Source: Marimonas lutisalis | Lineage (GTDB): Bacteria; Pseudomonadota; Alphaproteobacteria; Rhodobacterales; Rhodobacteraceae | Length of the DNA stretch: 64,000 nt | Assembly: GCF_005434965.1 (NCBI RefSeq) | Contig: NZ_SKCI01000001.1 | Location: 766,952 to 830,951, forward strand | Direction of reading: 5' to 3' | Part shown: in pieces, positions 33,528-43,600 of the stretch | Position numbering within the stretch: position 1 is the first letter of the stretch | Layout: every line of letters starts with the position of its first letter | Position numbers and translations under genes: made by a program | Notes under the pieces: generated by a model | What the model saw: only the letters and a program-made list of their open reading frames with translations | What the model was told of the DNA's origin: nothing | The model's database searches: none

Positions 33528-34928
33528 ATGGAAAGAAGCAAAAAAGTACCTCTTAGCGAAGACGACTGTTCGGCTATGCTTGCCGCAGCACGGGAAGCTG
33601 TCACTTACCGGGCAGATCTGAAATCATCATCAGTAAAGCCGGAGTTGAGGCCAGCCGATTTCGCTTCGAATTTTAGTACATCGCTTCCCGACAAAGGAGT
33701 GTCAGCGTCTTCGGTTATTGAAGACTTGATAGAGGTTGCAAGCAAGGGGCTGCAGGGTCATGCGTCTCCTCGGTTCTTTGGTTACGTGTGTGGCGGGTCA
33801 ATGCCCGTTGGCGCAGCTGCAGATTTTCTTGTGACCGCGTGGGGGCAAAACGCAGCCTCCTCATGGGAAAGCCCATCTGCTGCCGTCATTGAACAGACTG
33901 TTTGCCAGTGGTGTCTGGAGTTACTTGGTCTACCTTTGGACAGTGGCGTCGGCATTGTCTCGGGGGCGACGGTGGCAAATACGCAAGGCATAATCGCCGC
34001 GCGGGATACGTTGCTAAAGCGGCAGGGCTGGGACGTTTTTGAGAATGGTCTTTTCGGAGCGCCGGACATCACTGTCATGATCGGTGAAGACGCCCATTCT
34101 GCTCCGATGGCTGGCATACGCTATGCGGGCCTCGGATTGGGCAGTGCGAAACGCCTTGCGACAGATGAACAGGGCCGTATCCTCATCGAGGCGCTTCGTG
34201 CTGAACTAGAAGCTTGCAAGAACCCGCCTTTGGTTATTCTCCAAGCAGGTCAGATAAATACCGGTGCTTTCGATCCATTTGCTGAGGCAATTCCGATCAT
34301 CCATGACGCTGGTGGTTGGGTGCATGTTGATGGTGCTTTTGGCCTCTGGGCTCATGCTGTGCCTAGCTTGAGGGATCGCTTGGCGGGTGTCGATAGTGCC
34401 GACAGTTGGGCGGTCGATTTACACAAATGGCTAAACGCGCCATATGATGCTGGGCTTTGCATCGTGCGCGATCGCAACGCGCTCGTCTCTGCAATGAGCG
34501 CTCGAGGCGCATATTTGCCTGAGCTCGGTGAAACTTGGGAGCCGAGCGATTCTACACTTGAACTCAGCCGACGCGCGAGGGGTGTCCCAAGCTACGCGAT
34601 CATACGGCATTTAGGGGCCGATGGGATTCGCGAGATGATCACGCACCATTGCGTTCTAGCAACGTACTTGGCGGATCGCTTGAGCAATGAGCCGGGCATT
34701 GAAATCATGAATGACGTCGTGCTCAACCAAGTCGCCATTGCCTGCGAAACGGACGAAAAGACCAATAGGGTTTTGGAGCGTGTACAACAAAAGGGGCGCG
34801 TCTATCCAAGTCATGGGGTTTGGAAAGGAAGGCAGATCATCCGTGTTTCAGTCATTAATCATGCAACGGATCAAGGGGACATCGACCTACTTGTAGACGA
34901 AATTCTTGATGCAAATAGACGTGAGTAA
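33528..34928 (+). CDS. PLP-dependent group II decarboxylase-like protein
   Basis: A protein of 466 residues of the aromatic-amino-acid/glutamate decarboxylase superfamily (fold type I). The cofactor lysine is in WAVDLHKWLNAPYD, with HVDGAFGLWAHA providing the Asp that contacts the pyridine ring and VSGATVANTQGI at the phosphate site. An SFAMP-like substrate loop (GGSMPVGAAADFL) is present at about 85. The substrate may be an aromatic or acidic amino acid; several family members instead are tyrosine/aspartate decarboxylases or sphinganine lyases, so a specific name is not given. Possibly paired with the upstream DMT transporter. Confidence 0.88.
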   Translation: MERSKKVPLSEDDCSAMLAAAREAVTYRADLKSSSVKPELRPADFASNFSTSLPDKGVSASSVIEDLIEVASKGLQGHASPRFFGYVCGGSMPVGAAADFLVTAWGQNAASSWESPSAAVIEQTVCQWCLELLGLPLDSGVGIVSGATVANTQGIIAARDTLLKRQGWDVFENGLFGAPDITVMIGEDAHSAPMAGIRYAGLGLGSAKRLATDEQGRILIEALRAELEACKNPPLVILQAGQINTGAFDPFAEAIPIIHDAGGWVHVDGAFGLWAHAVPSLRDRLAGVDSADSWAVDLHKWLNAPYDAGLCIVRDRNALVSAMSARGAYLPELGETWEPSDSTLELSRRARGVPSYAIIRHLGADGIREMITHHCVLATYLADRLSNEPGIEIMNDVVLNQVAIACETDEKTNRVLERVQQKGRVYPSHGVWKGRQIIRVSVINHATDQGDIDLLVDEILDANRRE

Positions 34929-35058
34929 AGGTTTCTGTTCTTGGAGTTGCATGCTTGGAGGCCTGGCGCGGATCGTTAAAACTATGGCTGCAGTCCTTCT
35001 TGACGCCTTTTGAAAACAAGATCAAAGCCGCCATTCGTTCTAGGCGCAGCATTTGTGA

Positions 35059-35112
35059 CTCTGGGCTCAGAGCTGCCTTTCGCTGCGCGTGGGCCAAACG
35101 ACCGCTGTGCGG
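35059..35112 (+). repeat. Extragenic repeat, copy C
   Basis: CTCTGGGCTCAGAG, TGCCTTTCGCTGCGCG, then AACGACCGCTGTGCGG. A more degenerate copy may precede it at about 35028. Same orientation as copies A and B. Confidence 0.6.
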
Positions 35113-35156
35113 CCGAAGCGGTCATTTGCTTTTCGGACATTGTTTGTCGCTAGGGA

Positions 35157-35906
35157 TCATCGGTTCAGGCCGGCCAAGAAATGATTGATCGTCTCAGCGG
35201 CTTCGTTGGGTTGCTCGCACATCCACCAGTGGCCGGCGCCTTCAAGAACGGCAACTTGGGCACCAGCCCGTTCGGCTGAGCGGCGTATCAGTTTCTCCCC
35301 GCCGCAGTAGTGGTCTTCGGTCGGGATCAATGCCAGGCTTGGTCGAACAGCAGCCTTCGCCAGTTGCTTACCGGCATCGCGCATCACGGGTTGTGCTGCA
35401 GAACGGTAGAGCGTGAGGATTGCCCGACCCATATCAGGGTCTCGCGCGGAAAGGGTTTTCCGTGCGATTGTCGGTGTCATACCAAGACTTTCGTAGCGCT
35501 CTACAGCGTCGTCAATTGGCGCATCCATCATTTGTTGGACCGCCTGTTCTCCGATTTCAGGTGTCTGCCAAACCTGAGCAAGCTCATGCCAGACATACTC
35601 GGGGTCAAACAGCCCCAGGATGTCAGTGATCCAGGATCGAATGAGATCTGGGCGTTCCATTGCAACACCCATCACGTGACCACCACCCCAGTCGTGACCT
35701 AAGAGATCGACCGGATGTCCGATCTTCTGAAGTTCCGAAACGAGCCACTCTCTGTATGCGCCCATGGAGCAATCGAAGGCTTCCGGAATTGGTGCTCCAA
35801 AGCCGGGTGGCGAAAGCCGTAGCACATCTTTCTCATCAAGATGAGGAGCGAACTCATCCCAGATCGCTTTGGTCTCCGGGTTGCCGTGGACAAGGACGAT
35901 CGTCAT
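35157..35906 (-). CDS. Alpha/beta hydrolase with Asp nucleophile (dehalogenase/epoxide hydrolase type)
   Basis: A protein of 249 residues. The oxyanion motif VLVHGNPETKAIWDEF, nucleophile elbow LLGHDWGGGH (Asp, not Ser), acid in PTEDHYCGG and base His in EGAGHWWMCEQP are visible. GHDWGG with HGNP is typical of haloalkane dehalogenases, fluoroacetate dehalogenases and epoxide hydrolases. The Trp next to the nucleophile, which binds halide in dehalogenases, is present. Specific substrate unknown. It follows the CrtA-like gene by 89 bp on the same strand and may be cotranscribed. Confidence 0.88.
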   Translation of the reverse strand: MTIVLVHGNPETKAIWDEFAPHLDEKDVLRLSPPGFGAPIPEAFDCSMGAYREWLVSELQKIGHPVDLLGHDWGGGHVMGVAMERPDLIRSWITDILGLFDPEYVWHELAQVWQTPEIGEQAVQQMMDAPIDDAVERYESLGMTPTIARKTLSARDPDMGRAILTLYRSAAQPVMRDAGKQLAKAAVRPSLALIPTEDHYCGGEKLIRRSAERAGAQVAVLEGAGHWWMCEQPNEAAETINHFLAGLNR

Positions 35907-35995
35907 TTTAAGCCTTCCACCATTCTAGTGTCGTCTGGCGCGAGAGGACTGCGGCTTTACCAGATCACGCTGCATAGTCGTTTGACGGAACCGTT

Positions 35996-36727
35996 TCAGG
36001 ACATTTCAAGGACCGGGTCTGTGCCATCCCAAGTACCCTTGCTCGAAATGATACGGGCTCGGCTGAAAGAGCTTCGGTCGAAATGCCCGACGTCGCGATG
36101 GTAGTCCATTTGCGTTCGATGATGGCCAGGTTTGTAAGCGGCTGCTAACATTGCCTTGTCGTCTTTCCAGAGCGAAACCGTCATCCCATCGTGTCCATCC
36201 ACTGGAACACCGCTGTAGACAGCCCTTCGCAGATTGCCTGGGAGAGTGGCGTAGTACGCCTGTACGTTGTCCACTTCCTTGAGGAATTTTCCGATGCGAG
36301 GCACGTCATCAGGTCCGGGATTGTCATATCCCGCCGAGGTGAAGACCACCAGCGGGCCGCCGGGATCTGACGCGGAAACTGCAATGGTAGCATTGCTTCT
36401 TACGTCCCCGCGCCAATTGACCTCACCACGGTGCGCGAAGGGCAACACCAAAGCGTGATATGTTTCGACAGCATCCCCAAGAAAGGGGAGATGTTTGTCC
36501 GGGTTTTGAAAAACTTCTTCGGCATCACTTCGTGTAGCGTAGAGGCCGAAACCGCCCCATTCGTCGGACACGCTTGTCCTCGCGCCATTTTCTCCCGGCG
36601 GTGATGCTGGATAGAACCGCCAGGCCTCGGCCTTTTGGGGGCCTGGCAAAGGCTTTCCGTTACCATCAATCGGGTTCGCAAACCGGATGCGCTGAAACAC
36701 GATCCAGTCGTGGCTTTCATCTGACAT
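35996..36727 (-). CDS. CrtA (spheroidene monooxygenase)-like protein
   Basis: A protein of 243 residues from the ATG at 36727, chosen because GAGGGA precedes it by 8-10 nt. The second half shows the CrtA/antibiotic-monooxygenase-like pattern MTVSLWKDDKAMLAAAYKPGHH, then FSRARIISSKGTWDGTDPV, which matches the end of spheroidene monooxygenases. The N-terminal half does not obviously match. No carotenoid or photosynthesis gene is near, so a role in carotenoid synthesis is doubtful; an oxygenase for another substrate is likelier. Medium certainty. Confidence 0.6.
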   Translation of the reverse strand: MSDESHDWIVFQRIRFANPIDGNGKPLPGPQKAEAWRFYPASPPGENGARTSVSDEWGGFGLYATRSDAEEVFQNPDKHLPFLGDAVETYHALVLPFAHRGEVNWRGDVRSNATIAVSASDPGGPLVVFTSAGYDNPGPDDVPRIGKFLKEVDNVQAYYATLPGNLRRAVYSGVPVDGHDGMTVSLWKDDKAMLAAAYKPGHHRTQMDYHRDVGHFDRSSFSRARIISSKGTWDGTDPVLEMS

Positions 36728-36775
36728 TGGCGGTCCCTCGATGATGCTTCCAAGTTTGAAAGGTAACACAAAATC

Positions 36776-37008
36776 TTAATAATTCATAACGACTGGGCCT
36801 AAAGGTGAGCTCTGAACACCCACTAGGTACGCGGGCGTCGTCCTCTTTCGCCTGCGGCACGGTGGGAGTCCCGACACACGGCAGCCATGGCCTTGATCTG
36901 TTCGACCCTCAGTGTCGTGCCTCCGATGCCCCACTAGCCGCTGAGGATTTTGACCATGGTCGGTTGATTGGGCGCAGCAGAGCAGCTTCTCCGAAGCAGA
37001 CATTGAAC
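36776..37008. other. Gap before the first IS6-like end
   Basis: About 230 bp with no convincing gene. Short frames in several phases carry stop codons and look like decayed coding DNA, perhaps of a transposase, but no family could be recognised. Confidence 0.4.
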
Positions 37009-37223
37009 GGTCATGTCAGAGGAACTTGGATTGAGGCGGGGAGGGGGCTTGCGTAGCTTCCGGCCATGACCAAGCGCTCTCTTCTCAAGTATTTCAAAAC
37101 CGGCCCGGCGATCATCCGTCTGGCCGTGATGCTATATGTTCGGTTCCCGCTTTCACTTCGCAATGTCGAGGACCTGCTGCACGAGCGCGGCATCGACGTG
37201 AGCCATGAAACCATCCGGTTCGG
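37009..37223 (+). pseudogene. Truncated IS6-family transposase, left end 1
   Basis: The left end (GGTCATGTCAGAGGAACTTGG region) and the first roughly 50 codons of an IS6-type transposase starting at 37066: YFKTGPAIIRLAVMLYVRFP, then LSLRNVEDLLHERGIDVSHE. Similarity to the second copy stops at about 37217, where the sequence runs into the end of the amidase gene. The catalytic DDE region is missing. Confidence 0.8.
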
Positions 37224-37254
37224 TCGTTGCAGGATCGCCATGGGCGCTCGCCGA

Positions 37255-38736
37255 CTAGCGAGATCCGCCCGTCACATGCACGGCTGGCGTCCGGTCGCTG
37301 TGCCATTTTCCGTCTAGCGCGCGTTCTATCTGGGCGGCGAGTTGTAGTAGAAGGCCGTCCCTCGCTTGGCCGGCCTGGGCATGAATGCCAAGCGGCAGGC
37401 CGTTCTCCTGCTTTGCCATCGGCAGCGAAATACCGGGGATTCCAGCAAGATTCGATAGCGGCGTGTAGGCGAAGAACTGCCACAGGTTGGCGAACCAGTC
37501 GTGAACTGACGAGTTGTCGCTGATCGTCAGGTATTCGGTGGTGCCGATCTTCGGGGTCGGCCGGGCCACGACCGGGGTCAGAATGATGTCCCAGTCTTCG
37601 AAAAAGGCACCGAACGCACGGGCGACGGAATTGAACACCGCCTGCATCTTGTAGCGGTCGTGATAGCTCATGTCGCGGCCAGCCTCCCAGATCCGGATGT
37701 TGATCGGTTCGATCAGATCGGCGGGCGGATGAGACAGGGACCGTGCCTCGAGATAGCCTTGTATGACTTGTGCGAAATTACTGATGTAGCACATGGTTTG
37801 CGCCGCGAAGGCTGAGCGAAAGTCGATTGGGGGCAACGTCCACTCGACGACATGACCGAGAGCTTCGAGAAAACGGCCGGCGCGCTCGAGTTCGCTGATG
37901 AAATGCGGGGGGGCACTGTAATCCCCCCATTCATGCGAGAGCGCGATGCGGAGGCGCGGTGGATCGGAGCGGATGCGATCCACATAGGTTCTGTCAGCCT
38001 TCCAGTACGGCATGAATTCTCCAGGAGCGCCGCCTCGGCACGCATCGACGAAGGCGGCAGTATCACGCACCGTTCGGCTGAGGCAGCCCTGGGTCGAGAC
38101 CAGACCGGTCAGGTCCGACAGGCCCGGCGCAATCGAGAACACCCCGCGCGAGGCCTTCAGGCCAATGAGGCCGTTCAGCCCCGCAGGGATGCGGATAGAC
38201 CCGCCGCCATCGGTGCCATGCGATAGCGGCAGCACCCCCGCTGCAATCGAGGCCGCGGTTCCGGCCGACGAGCCGCAGGTTGTAAAATCGGTGTCCCACG
38301 GGTTACGTGTGACATAAACGGCCGGGTTCTCGGCCGAACTGCAGACACCGAATTCCGGCGTAGTCGTCCGCCCGACGATGTTGAGCCCGGCGCCGCGTAC
38401 CCGGCCCGTAAGATAAGCGTCCACCTGCGGCCGGTTGCCCTGCATGAAGAGCGATCCCATCTCCTGCAGGCGCCCTTTCACCGTGGGCCCCAGATCCTTC
38501 ATCAGGAATGGCACTCCAGCGAAGGGGCCATCCATATTCGTCCTGTTCGATGCGGGATCGTCGATCGCATCCGAAAACAGTTCAACAACGGCTGAGATCG
38601 AAGGATCGACCAACTCCACGGCCGCGGCCATCTGTTGGCCAATCTCGCTGGCAGTAACGTCACCTTTGCGGATCAGATCGGCAAGGCTGACGGCATCCTG
38701 TGCGGCCCAGTCGTCCCAACTCATTGGCATTGTCAT
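37255..38736 (-). CDS. Amidase signature-family hydrolase
   Basis: A protein of 493 residues. The catalytic Lys is in GVPFLMKDLG, the Ser-rich loop in TTCGSSAGTAASIAAG and the second Ser in HGTDGGGSIRIPAGLNGLIGLK, giving the Ser-cisSer-Lys triad. The Ser loop reads GSSAGT rather than GGSSGGS, a minor variant. Such enzymes hydrolyse amides or carbamates; the exact substrate is unknown. The gene lies between two IS6-like left ends in direct orientation. Start at 38736 is one of several near ATGs. Confidence 0.9.
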   Translation of the reverse strand: MTMPMSWDDWAAQDAVSLADLIRKGDVTASEIGQQMAAAVELVDPSISAVVELFSDAIDDPASNRTNMDGPFAGVPFLMKDLGPTVKGRLQEMGSLFMQGNRPQVDAYLTGRVRGAGLNIVGRTTTPEFGVCSSAENPAVYVTRNPWDTDFTTCGSSAGTAASIAAGVLPLSHGTDGGGSIRIPAGLNGLIGLKASRGVFSIAPGLSDLTGLVSTQGCLSRTVRDTAAFVDACRGGAPGEFMPYWKADRTYVDRIRSDPPRLRIALSHEWGDYSAPPHFISELERAGRFLEALGHVVEWTLPPIDFRSAFAAQTMCYISNFAQVIQGYLEARSLSHPPADLIEPINIRIWEAGRDMSYHDRYKMQAVFNSVARAFGAFFEDWDIILTPVVARPTPKIGTTEYLTISDNSSVHDWFANLWQFFAYTPLSNLAGIPGISLPMAKQENGLPLGIHAQAGQARDGLLLQLAAQIERALDGKWHSDRTPAVHVTGGSR

Positions 38737-38879
38737 CTATGCACTCACTTTCAATTGCGCTCCGATGGTGTTCAGTAAAGACCCGCCGCGACCGGAGATG
38801 TCGACGTTTCGTATTGATCGCGTTGTCGCCAATGGTGACACGAAATCCCCCTCCAAAAAAACCTCGGTTTCAATTCGCT

Positions 38880-39150
38880 GGTCATGTCAGAGGAACTTGG
38901 CTTGAGGCGGAGATGGTGGTTGCGTAGTCTCCGGCCATGACAAAATGCCACCAATTCAAGTACTTCAAAACCAGACCCGAGTTCATCCGACTGGCCGTGA
39001 TGCTGTACGTCCGGTTCCCGCTGTCGCTCAGAAATGTCGAGGACCTGCTGCACGAGCGAGGCCACAAAGTGAGCCATGAAACCATCCGGTTCTGGTGGAA
39101 CCGGTTTGGACACATGTTTGCGTCGGAGATCCGTCGAAAACGGGTTCAAC
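38880..39150 (+). pseudogene. Truncated IS6-family transposase, left end 2
   Basis: The same left end as at 37009 and about 70 codons from 38937 (YFKTRPEFIRLAVMLYVRFP, HETIRFWWNRFGHMF, EIRRKRV). It is truncated right after the first DNA-binding domain. It is in the same orientation as copy 1, with the amidase between them. Confidence 0.82.
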
Positions 39151-39163
39151 ACTGTCATTCTTA

Positions 39164-39188
39164 AAGGCCCATCAGAGTGATGGGCCTT
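39164..39188 (-). terminator. Rho-independent-type terminator hairpin
   Basis: AAGGCCCATCA-GAG-TGATGGGCCTT: perfect 11-bp arms and 3-nt loop, directly after the stop of the minus-strand gene at 39195. A short TTTAAG follows in that direction. Confidence 0.8.
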
Positions 39189-39194
39189 GTTCGT

Positions 39195-39692
39195 TCAACG
39201 CTGCCAATCGGGCGGGCGTCCGATCATCCGCGTGATTTCTTCGACCACCTGATCGACCGGTAGATCAAACCAGTCGCCACGCATGTGGGCGGCGGGATGC
39301 GTATCCCGCATCCACTTTTCCAGCGCCAAGCCGGCAGCCTTGTCCGCTACCTCCCATGTGGCGTGATCTTGCAGGGGGTCGACACTGTCCGCATTCCGGG
39401 CACGCCGCTGGTCAAGGTTGATCGTGTAGCTGATCTTGGCTGCTCCGGGCTCGCTGGGATCGGCGGCAACGTAGAACGTGCGGGCCTGCTGGGTATCCAA
39501 CGCGCGACCGGGGGCGATGTCGTCAAACAGCGCATGCAGCGCGCTGACCGTGCCTTTCTTTTGCTTTGGCACCTGACCAGTTTCCAGCGCGATTGCCAGC
39601 GCATCGCGCAGGTCGGTTACACGACCGGCGGTTAACCGCAAAAGCGGCGTGCCGTCCGTGTCATCGGTCACAGACACTTTGATCGCCGCCAT
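39195..39692 (-). CDS. Hypothetical protein
   Basis: A protein of 165 residues from the ATG at 39692. Middle and C-terminus look like a soluble alpha/beta domain (ISYTINLDQRRARNADS, WEVADKAAGLALEKWM, DWFDLPVDQVVEEITRMI). The DWFDLP-plus-helix end resembles the C-terminus of GIY-YIG/T5orf172-type proteins, but this is weak. A strong terminator follows its stop. Confidence 0.6.
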   Translation of the reverse strand: MAAIKVSVTDDTDGTPLLRLTAGRVTDLRDALAIALETGQVPKQKKGTVSALHALFDDIAPGRALDTQQARTFYVAADPSEPGAAKISYTINLDQRRARNADSVDPLQDHATWEVADKAAGLALEKWMRDTHPAAHMRGDWFDLPVDQVVEEITRMIGRPPDWQR

Positions 39693-39697
39693 ATATA

Positions 39698-39970
39698 TCA
39701 ATGCCTCCGTGCACCGGGACGGTAGTTCCATACGGGCTTGAACCGCTCGTGCAACGCGGCCTCCTCAAACTTGCGGCCGCAGATTTCTACACCGTGCCGT
39801 TCGATCAAGTCCGACTCCTTAAGCCAAGCTACATACGAAAATTGCTGGTCGTCGGCGCGACCTCGGTGACACGGCGCGCAGAGACCCAACGGAAGGCGAG
39901 ACGGCGCCTGGGTCAAATCACTCTTCAAACGCAAACCGACCAGGCTCGTGACCGTCGCGGTCGCCAACAA
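39698..39970 (-). pseudogene. Possible GIY-YIG/Eco29kI-like nuclease fragment
   Basis: The C-terminal part LIERHGVEICGRKFEEAALH then ERFKPVWNYRP recalls the end of GIY-YIG restriction-type nucleases (a FxPVWN end). The upstream half of the frame has a different character and no GIY or YIG motif, so if real it is a truncated remnant. It ends 5 bp before the next start. Low confidence. Confidence 0.3.
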
Positions 39971-40603
39971 GACCGCGCGAATTGTCTGGGCACTGCTTGT
40001 GAAGGAAGAGGGTTACAGGGCTGCACCAGCCACCTGAAAGAATGAGGACAACGCGGCAGCCAAGGCGCCGCATCGAGATGCAAGGGCAGAACAGAGTGAT
40101 GATGATCGAACGGGACCGCTGCCTGGACGCCCCTAGGTGCTGTCAGGGCGTCTCAGCTAGAACGTCTGATTGAGACCCGACATGCTGACTTCATCAGGGC
40201 GTGCGATCAGATGTGCCGCGCGCAGGCCGGGCACATGACTGCAACTCGCAAGAATCCCAACAAGCTCAATTCAACCCTTGCCCAAACGGAGCCGTCCACG
40301 CACGAAAGCACCTGCGGAAAAAGAGCCGTTTAGAGTTGAAAGAAATTTTCAAAATTCTGTGCGTTTCAGCCTGCTCCATCCCCTTGGCAAGGAAAAAATT
40401 GCAAGAAATCAAAGATAAATTTCTTGAGCGACTCATGATGAGTTTCTAGCCTGAAAGCATATTTTTCTGATGACAATGGCTGCCGATAACTATTTTTCTG
40501 TTTTTACTAGAATGTCGAAATTGTGAATATTTTAAAGATATATCAGTGACCTAGAGGGGTAACGATAGAGGCCATTGCCATCCAAGTCTTAGGGAGACTT
40601 ACG
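39971..40603. promoter_or_regulatory. Leader region of the giant gene
   Basis: 633 bp without a convincing gene. The last 170 bp (from about 40430) are strongly AT-rich in contrast to the window average, with several T-runs, and end in AGGGAG 8 nt before the giant-gene ATG. It is the likely promoter and leader. A short frame at 40201-40449 lacks support and was not accepted as a gene. Confidence 0.5.
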
Positions 40604-43600
40604 ATGGCACTACCGTTTGAACCCGGCTCGCAGCGCCGCCAGAAGCGGTCTGTTTCAAGTTGGAGCCAAGCCTTTTCCTGGTTCTCTGACGCCCGGGCGA
40701 ACACCTTTCGACGAACAAAACGCAGGTCGCCTTCGGGGGGCGTGCCGGGGCTCAAGATGGAGGCCATCGAACCCCGATTCCTTTTGTCTGCAGACCCTGC
40801 ACCATTCCTCGTGGATATGGACGCTCAGACTGGTGCGGACTACCTTCTGCGCTACGACGCGCTGACGCAATCGATCAATGTGTACGACAGCCAAGCCAAT
40901 TCCCTAATCGCGCACCGGTTCGTTCAAGAGATTTCTTACGTCCGCGTCACTGGCACGGCGCAGGATGACACCCTCGAGATCGACTTCAGCGACGGATTCG
41001 TGTCACCGGTCGACATTGCCTTCGACGGCGGCGACGGCTCGGACAGCGTGACGATTTCCGGCGCGTCCCTCGACACGGTTTCCCTGACCGTCACGGGCGA
41101 CGGCGAAGGCACGCTGGGGATGACGGACGGCGCGCAGGTGGTGAACCTGTCTCTCACCGGCACCGAGGCGGTGAACGACCAGAACAGCGCGACCGACCGG
41201 CTGTATTCGGATGCCACGACGCAGGGGCAGAACCTGCGCATCCAAGACAACAGCGGCATTGCCAGCGACGGTGTTGGCACGATCACCGGCGACGGAATGG
41301 TCGCCTACACCTTCGAGGCGCCCACCGGCGCGATCACCGTGGACGCGGGCGAAGGCGACGACGAAATCACGCTGGAGGCCATCGACGCCGGTCTTGCCGG
41401 GCGTGTGCTTCTAAGCGGCGGGGCAGGGACAGACGCTGTCACCGGCCCGCCGAGCGATACGCTCTGGAATGTTACCGGCGCGAACGCCGGGGATGTCGCG
41501 GGCGTGTCCTTCGTTTCTGTCGAAAACCTCCGGGGATCGGCTGACAACGAGGACACTTTCGTCGTCACCGAAGGTGGGAGTCTGTCCGGAATCCTAGATG
41601 GCGGCGATGGCGGCTTTGATTCCCTTGTCTTCGATGGCGGCACGTTTGAGACCGTGGATTACGTTGCCTACGATCTGCATTCGGGCACCGTGACCCGGGA
41701 TGGGGTCGTGCTGGAATATGCGGGGCTTGAGCCGATCACAGACAACATGGATGCGACCGATCGGGTTATCGACCTTTCGGCCAAATCTGACACTGCGCAA
41801 ATCACGCAGGACGGCAGCGGGCTGCACGTAACGTCTCAATTGCCATTCGGCGGTGTCGACATTCCCGAAGGGCTGCCCCTTGTCCTGACCTTCGAATCAT
41901 TCACCCTGACCAGTCTGCCCAGCAACTCACTGACTCTCAATCTTGGGGCAAGTGCTGACAACACGATTGCCGATCCGGATGACGCGATTCCGTTCCTGTC
42001 ACGTGACCAGGTGACCTTTGAAGGCGACGTGAACTTGGGGACCATGGACCTCATCATTGAAGGTCAAGACCACAAGGATGTGGTGATCGTCAACGGGACG
42101 CTGACCGTCGATGACTTGACGATCAATGCCGAAGTCATCGAGGTTTCGGGGACCATTACGGCCAGCGGCAACGTGATCCTCAATTCGCTTGCCGAGGATG
42201 ACGGCGTCATTGTCGATACGGATTCCCCGTCGTTCCTACAGGGCATCGGCCTTGAAGGCTTCTTCGTCGCTGCCACCACGGCCACGATCGACGTGACGGG
42301 TACGATCACCGCAGGCGGCGATTTGACCATGACCGCCGAAGGCGCGGTAGACATCACCACGACCACAGGCGATCTGGCCGGGGCAGGCGTGCTGGACCTG
42401 ACCGGCGTGGGCGTCGTGCCCGATGTCGGGATCACCCTGACCGGCGCCACCCTGTCGGCCGACAGCATTACCGCTACGGCGACGGCGGATATCGACGTGG
42501 CGGTCGGCGACAATGCCGGTGACAACGGCGACGATGACAGCACCTCGAACAATGCTGATGCGGCGGTTTCGGTCGTCGTGGTTTATGGCAACAGCGCCGT
42601 GACCGTGGATGGCGCATCGTCCATCACATCCAGCGCAGGCGCCGTGAGCTTGGGCGCCGTCTCGGAACTGAACATCGAATCCGAGGCTGACGGATCGACC
42701 GATGCTGGGGCCAAGGGTGCCACGCTAGCCGTTTCGACCATTGGCATCGAGACCAGCACCAACGTCGCGGGCACGGCGTCGATCAGCGCAACCGGCGGCG
42801 ATATTGGCCTGACTTCCACGCTGACTTCGGTCGTCACCACCGATGCGATCTCGACGGCGGATGGAGCGTCCGGGGCTGGCGGCGGCACGGGCAGCACCAA
42901 TGCGTCGGAACAGCGCCTGGCGGACCCGAACGACGATGGCAACACCAGCGACCAGGCGGCGGCCAGCGACGGGGCTGGCGGCAGCAGCAGCATCACCTTT
43001 GCCGCAGCGGTCGTGGTGTCGGATTATCGCCCGGTCACCTCGGTTGATGTCGACGGCACGATCAACACCGATCAGGCGCTGACCATCACCGCGATGAGCA
43101 CCGACAGCGTCACGGCAAAGGCCGATGGCACCACCACCGGCGACAGCGGTACTGGTGTCGGCATCGCCGTGGTTCTGGGCATTGTCGATCCAACCGTCAG
43201 CGCAATTATCTCGGGCGGCAGCCTGACCGCTTCGAACGGCATCACCATGACGGCGCATATGGACGCCGACGAGACTTTCTCGATCGAGGCGGTTTCGGGT
43301 GTGGGTGGCGGCACAACCGCCGCGGCCGGTTCGCTTGCCATCAACGTGGTGACGGCGAATGTCGAGGCCCGCGTTGGATCGGTTGACCTCAACAACTCCA
43401 ACCTCAGCGTCAGCGCTCTGGCCGAGACCAAGACCGTCACGAAGGCGGTTCCTTCGGAAGATGGCGCGTCCGGCGAGACCATGGGTTTTGGCGCCTCGGT
43501 GGCCCTGGCGATCATCGACTACCAGACAACCGCCGCAATTGATGCAGATGCAACGATATCGAACGGCGCCGACCTGACCATGGCGGCGACCTCGACGCAT

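Noticed and set aside
40201-40449. 82-codon plus-strand frame in front of the giant gene
   Set aside because: No ribosome site, no recognisable sequence, base composition changes along its length.
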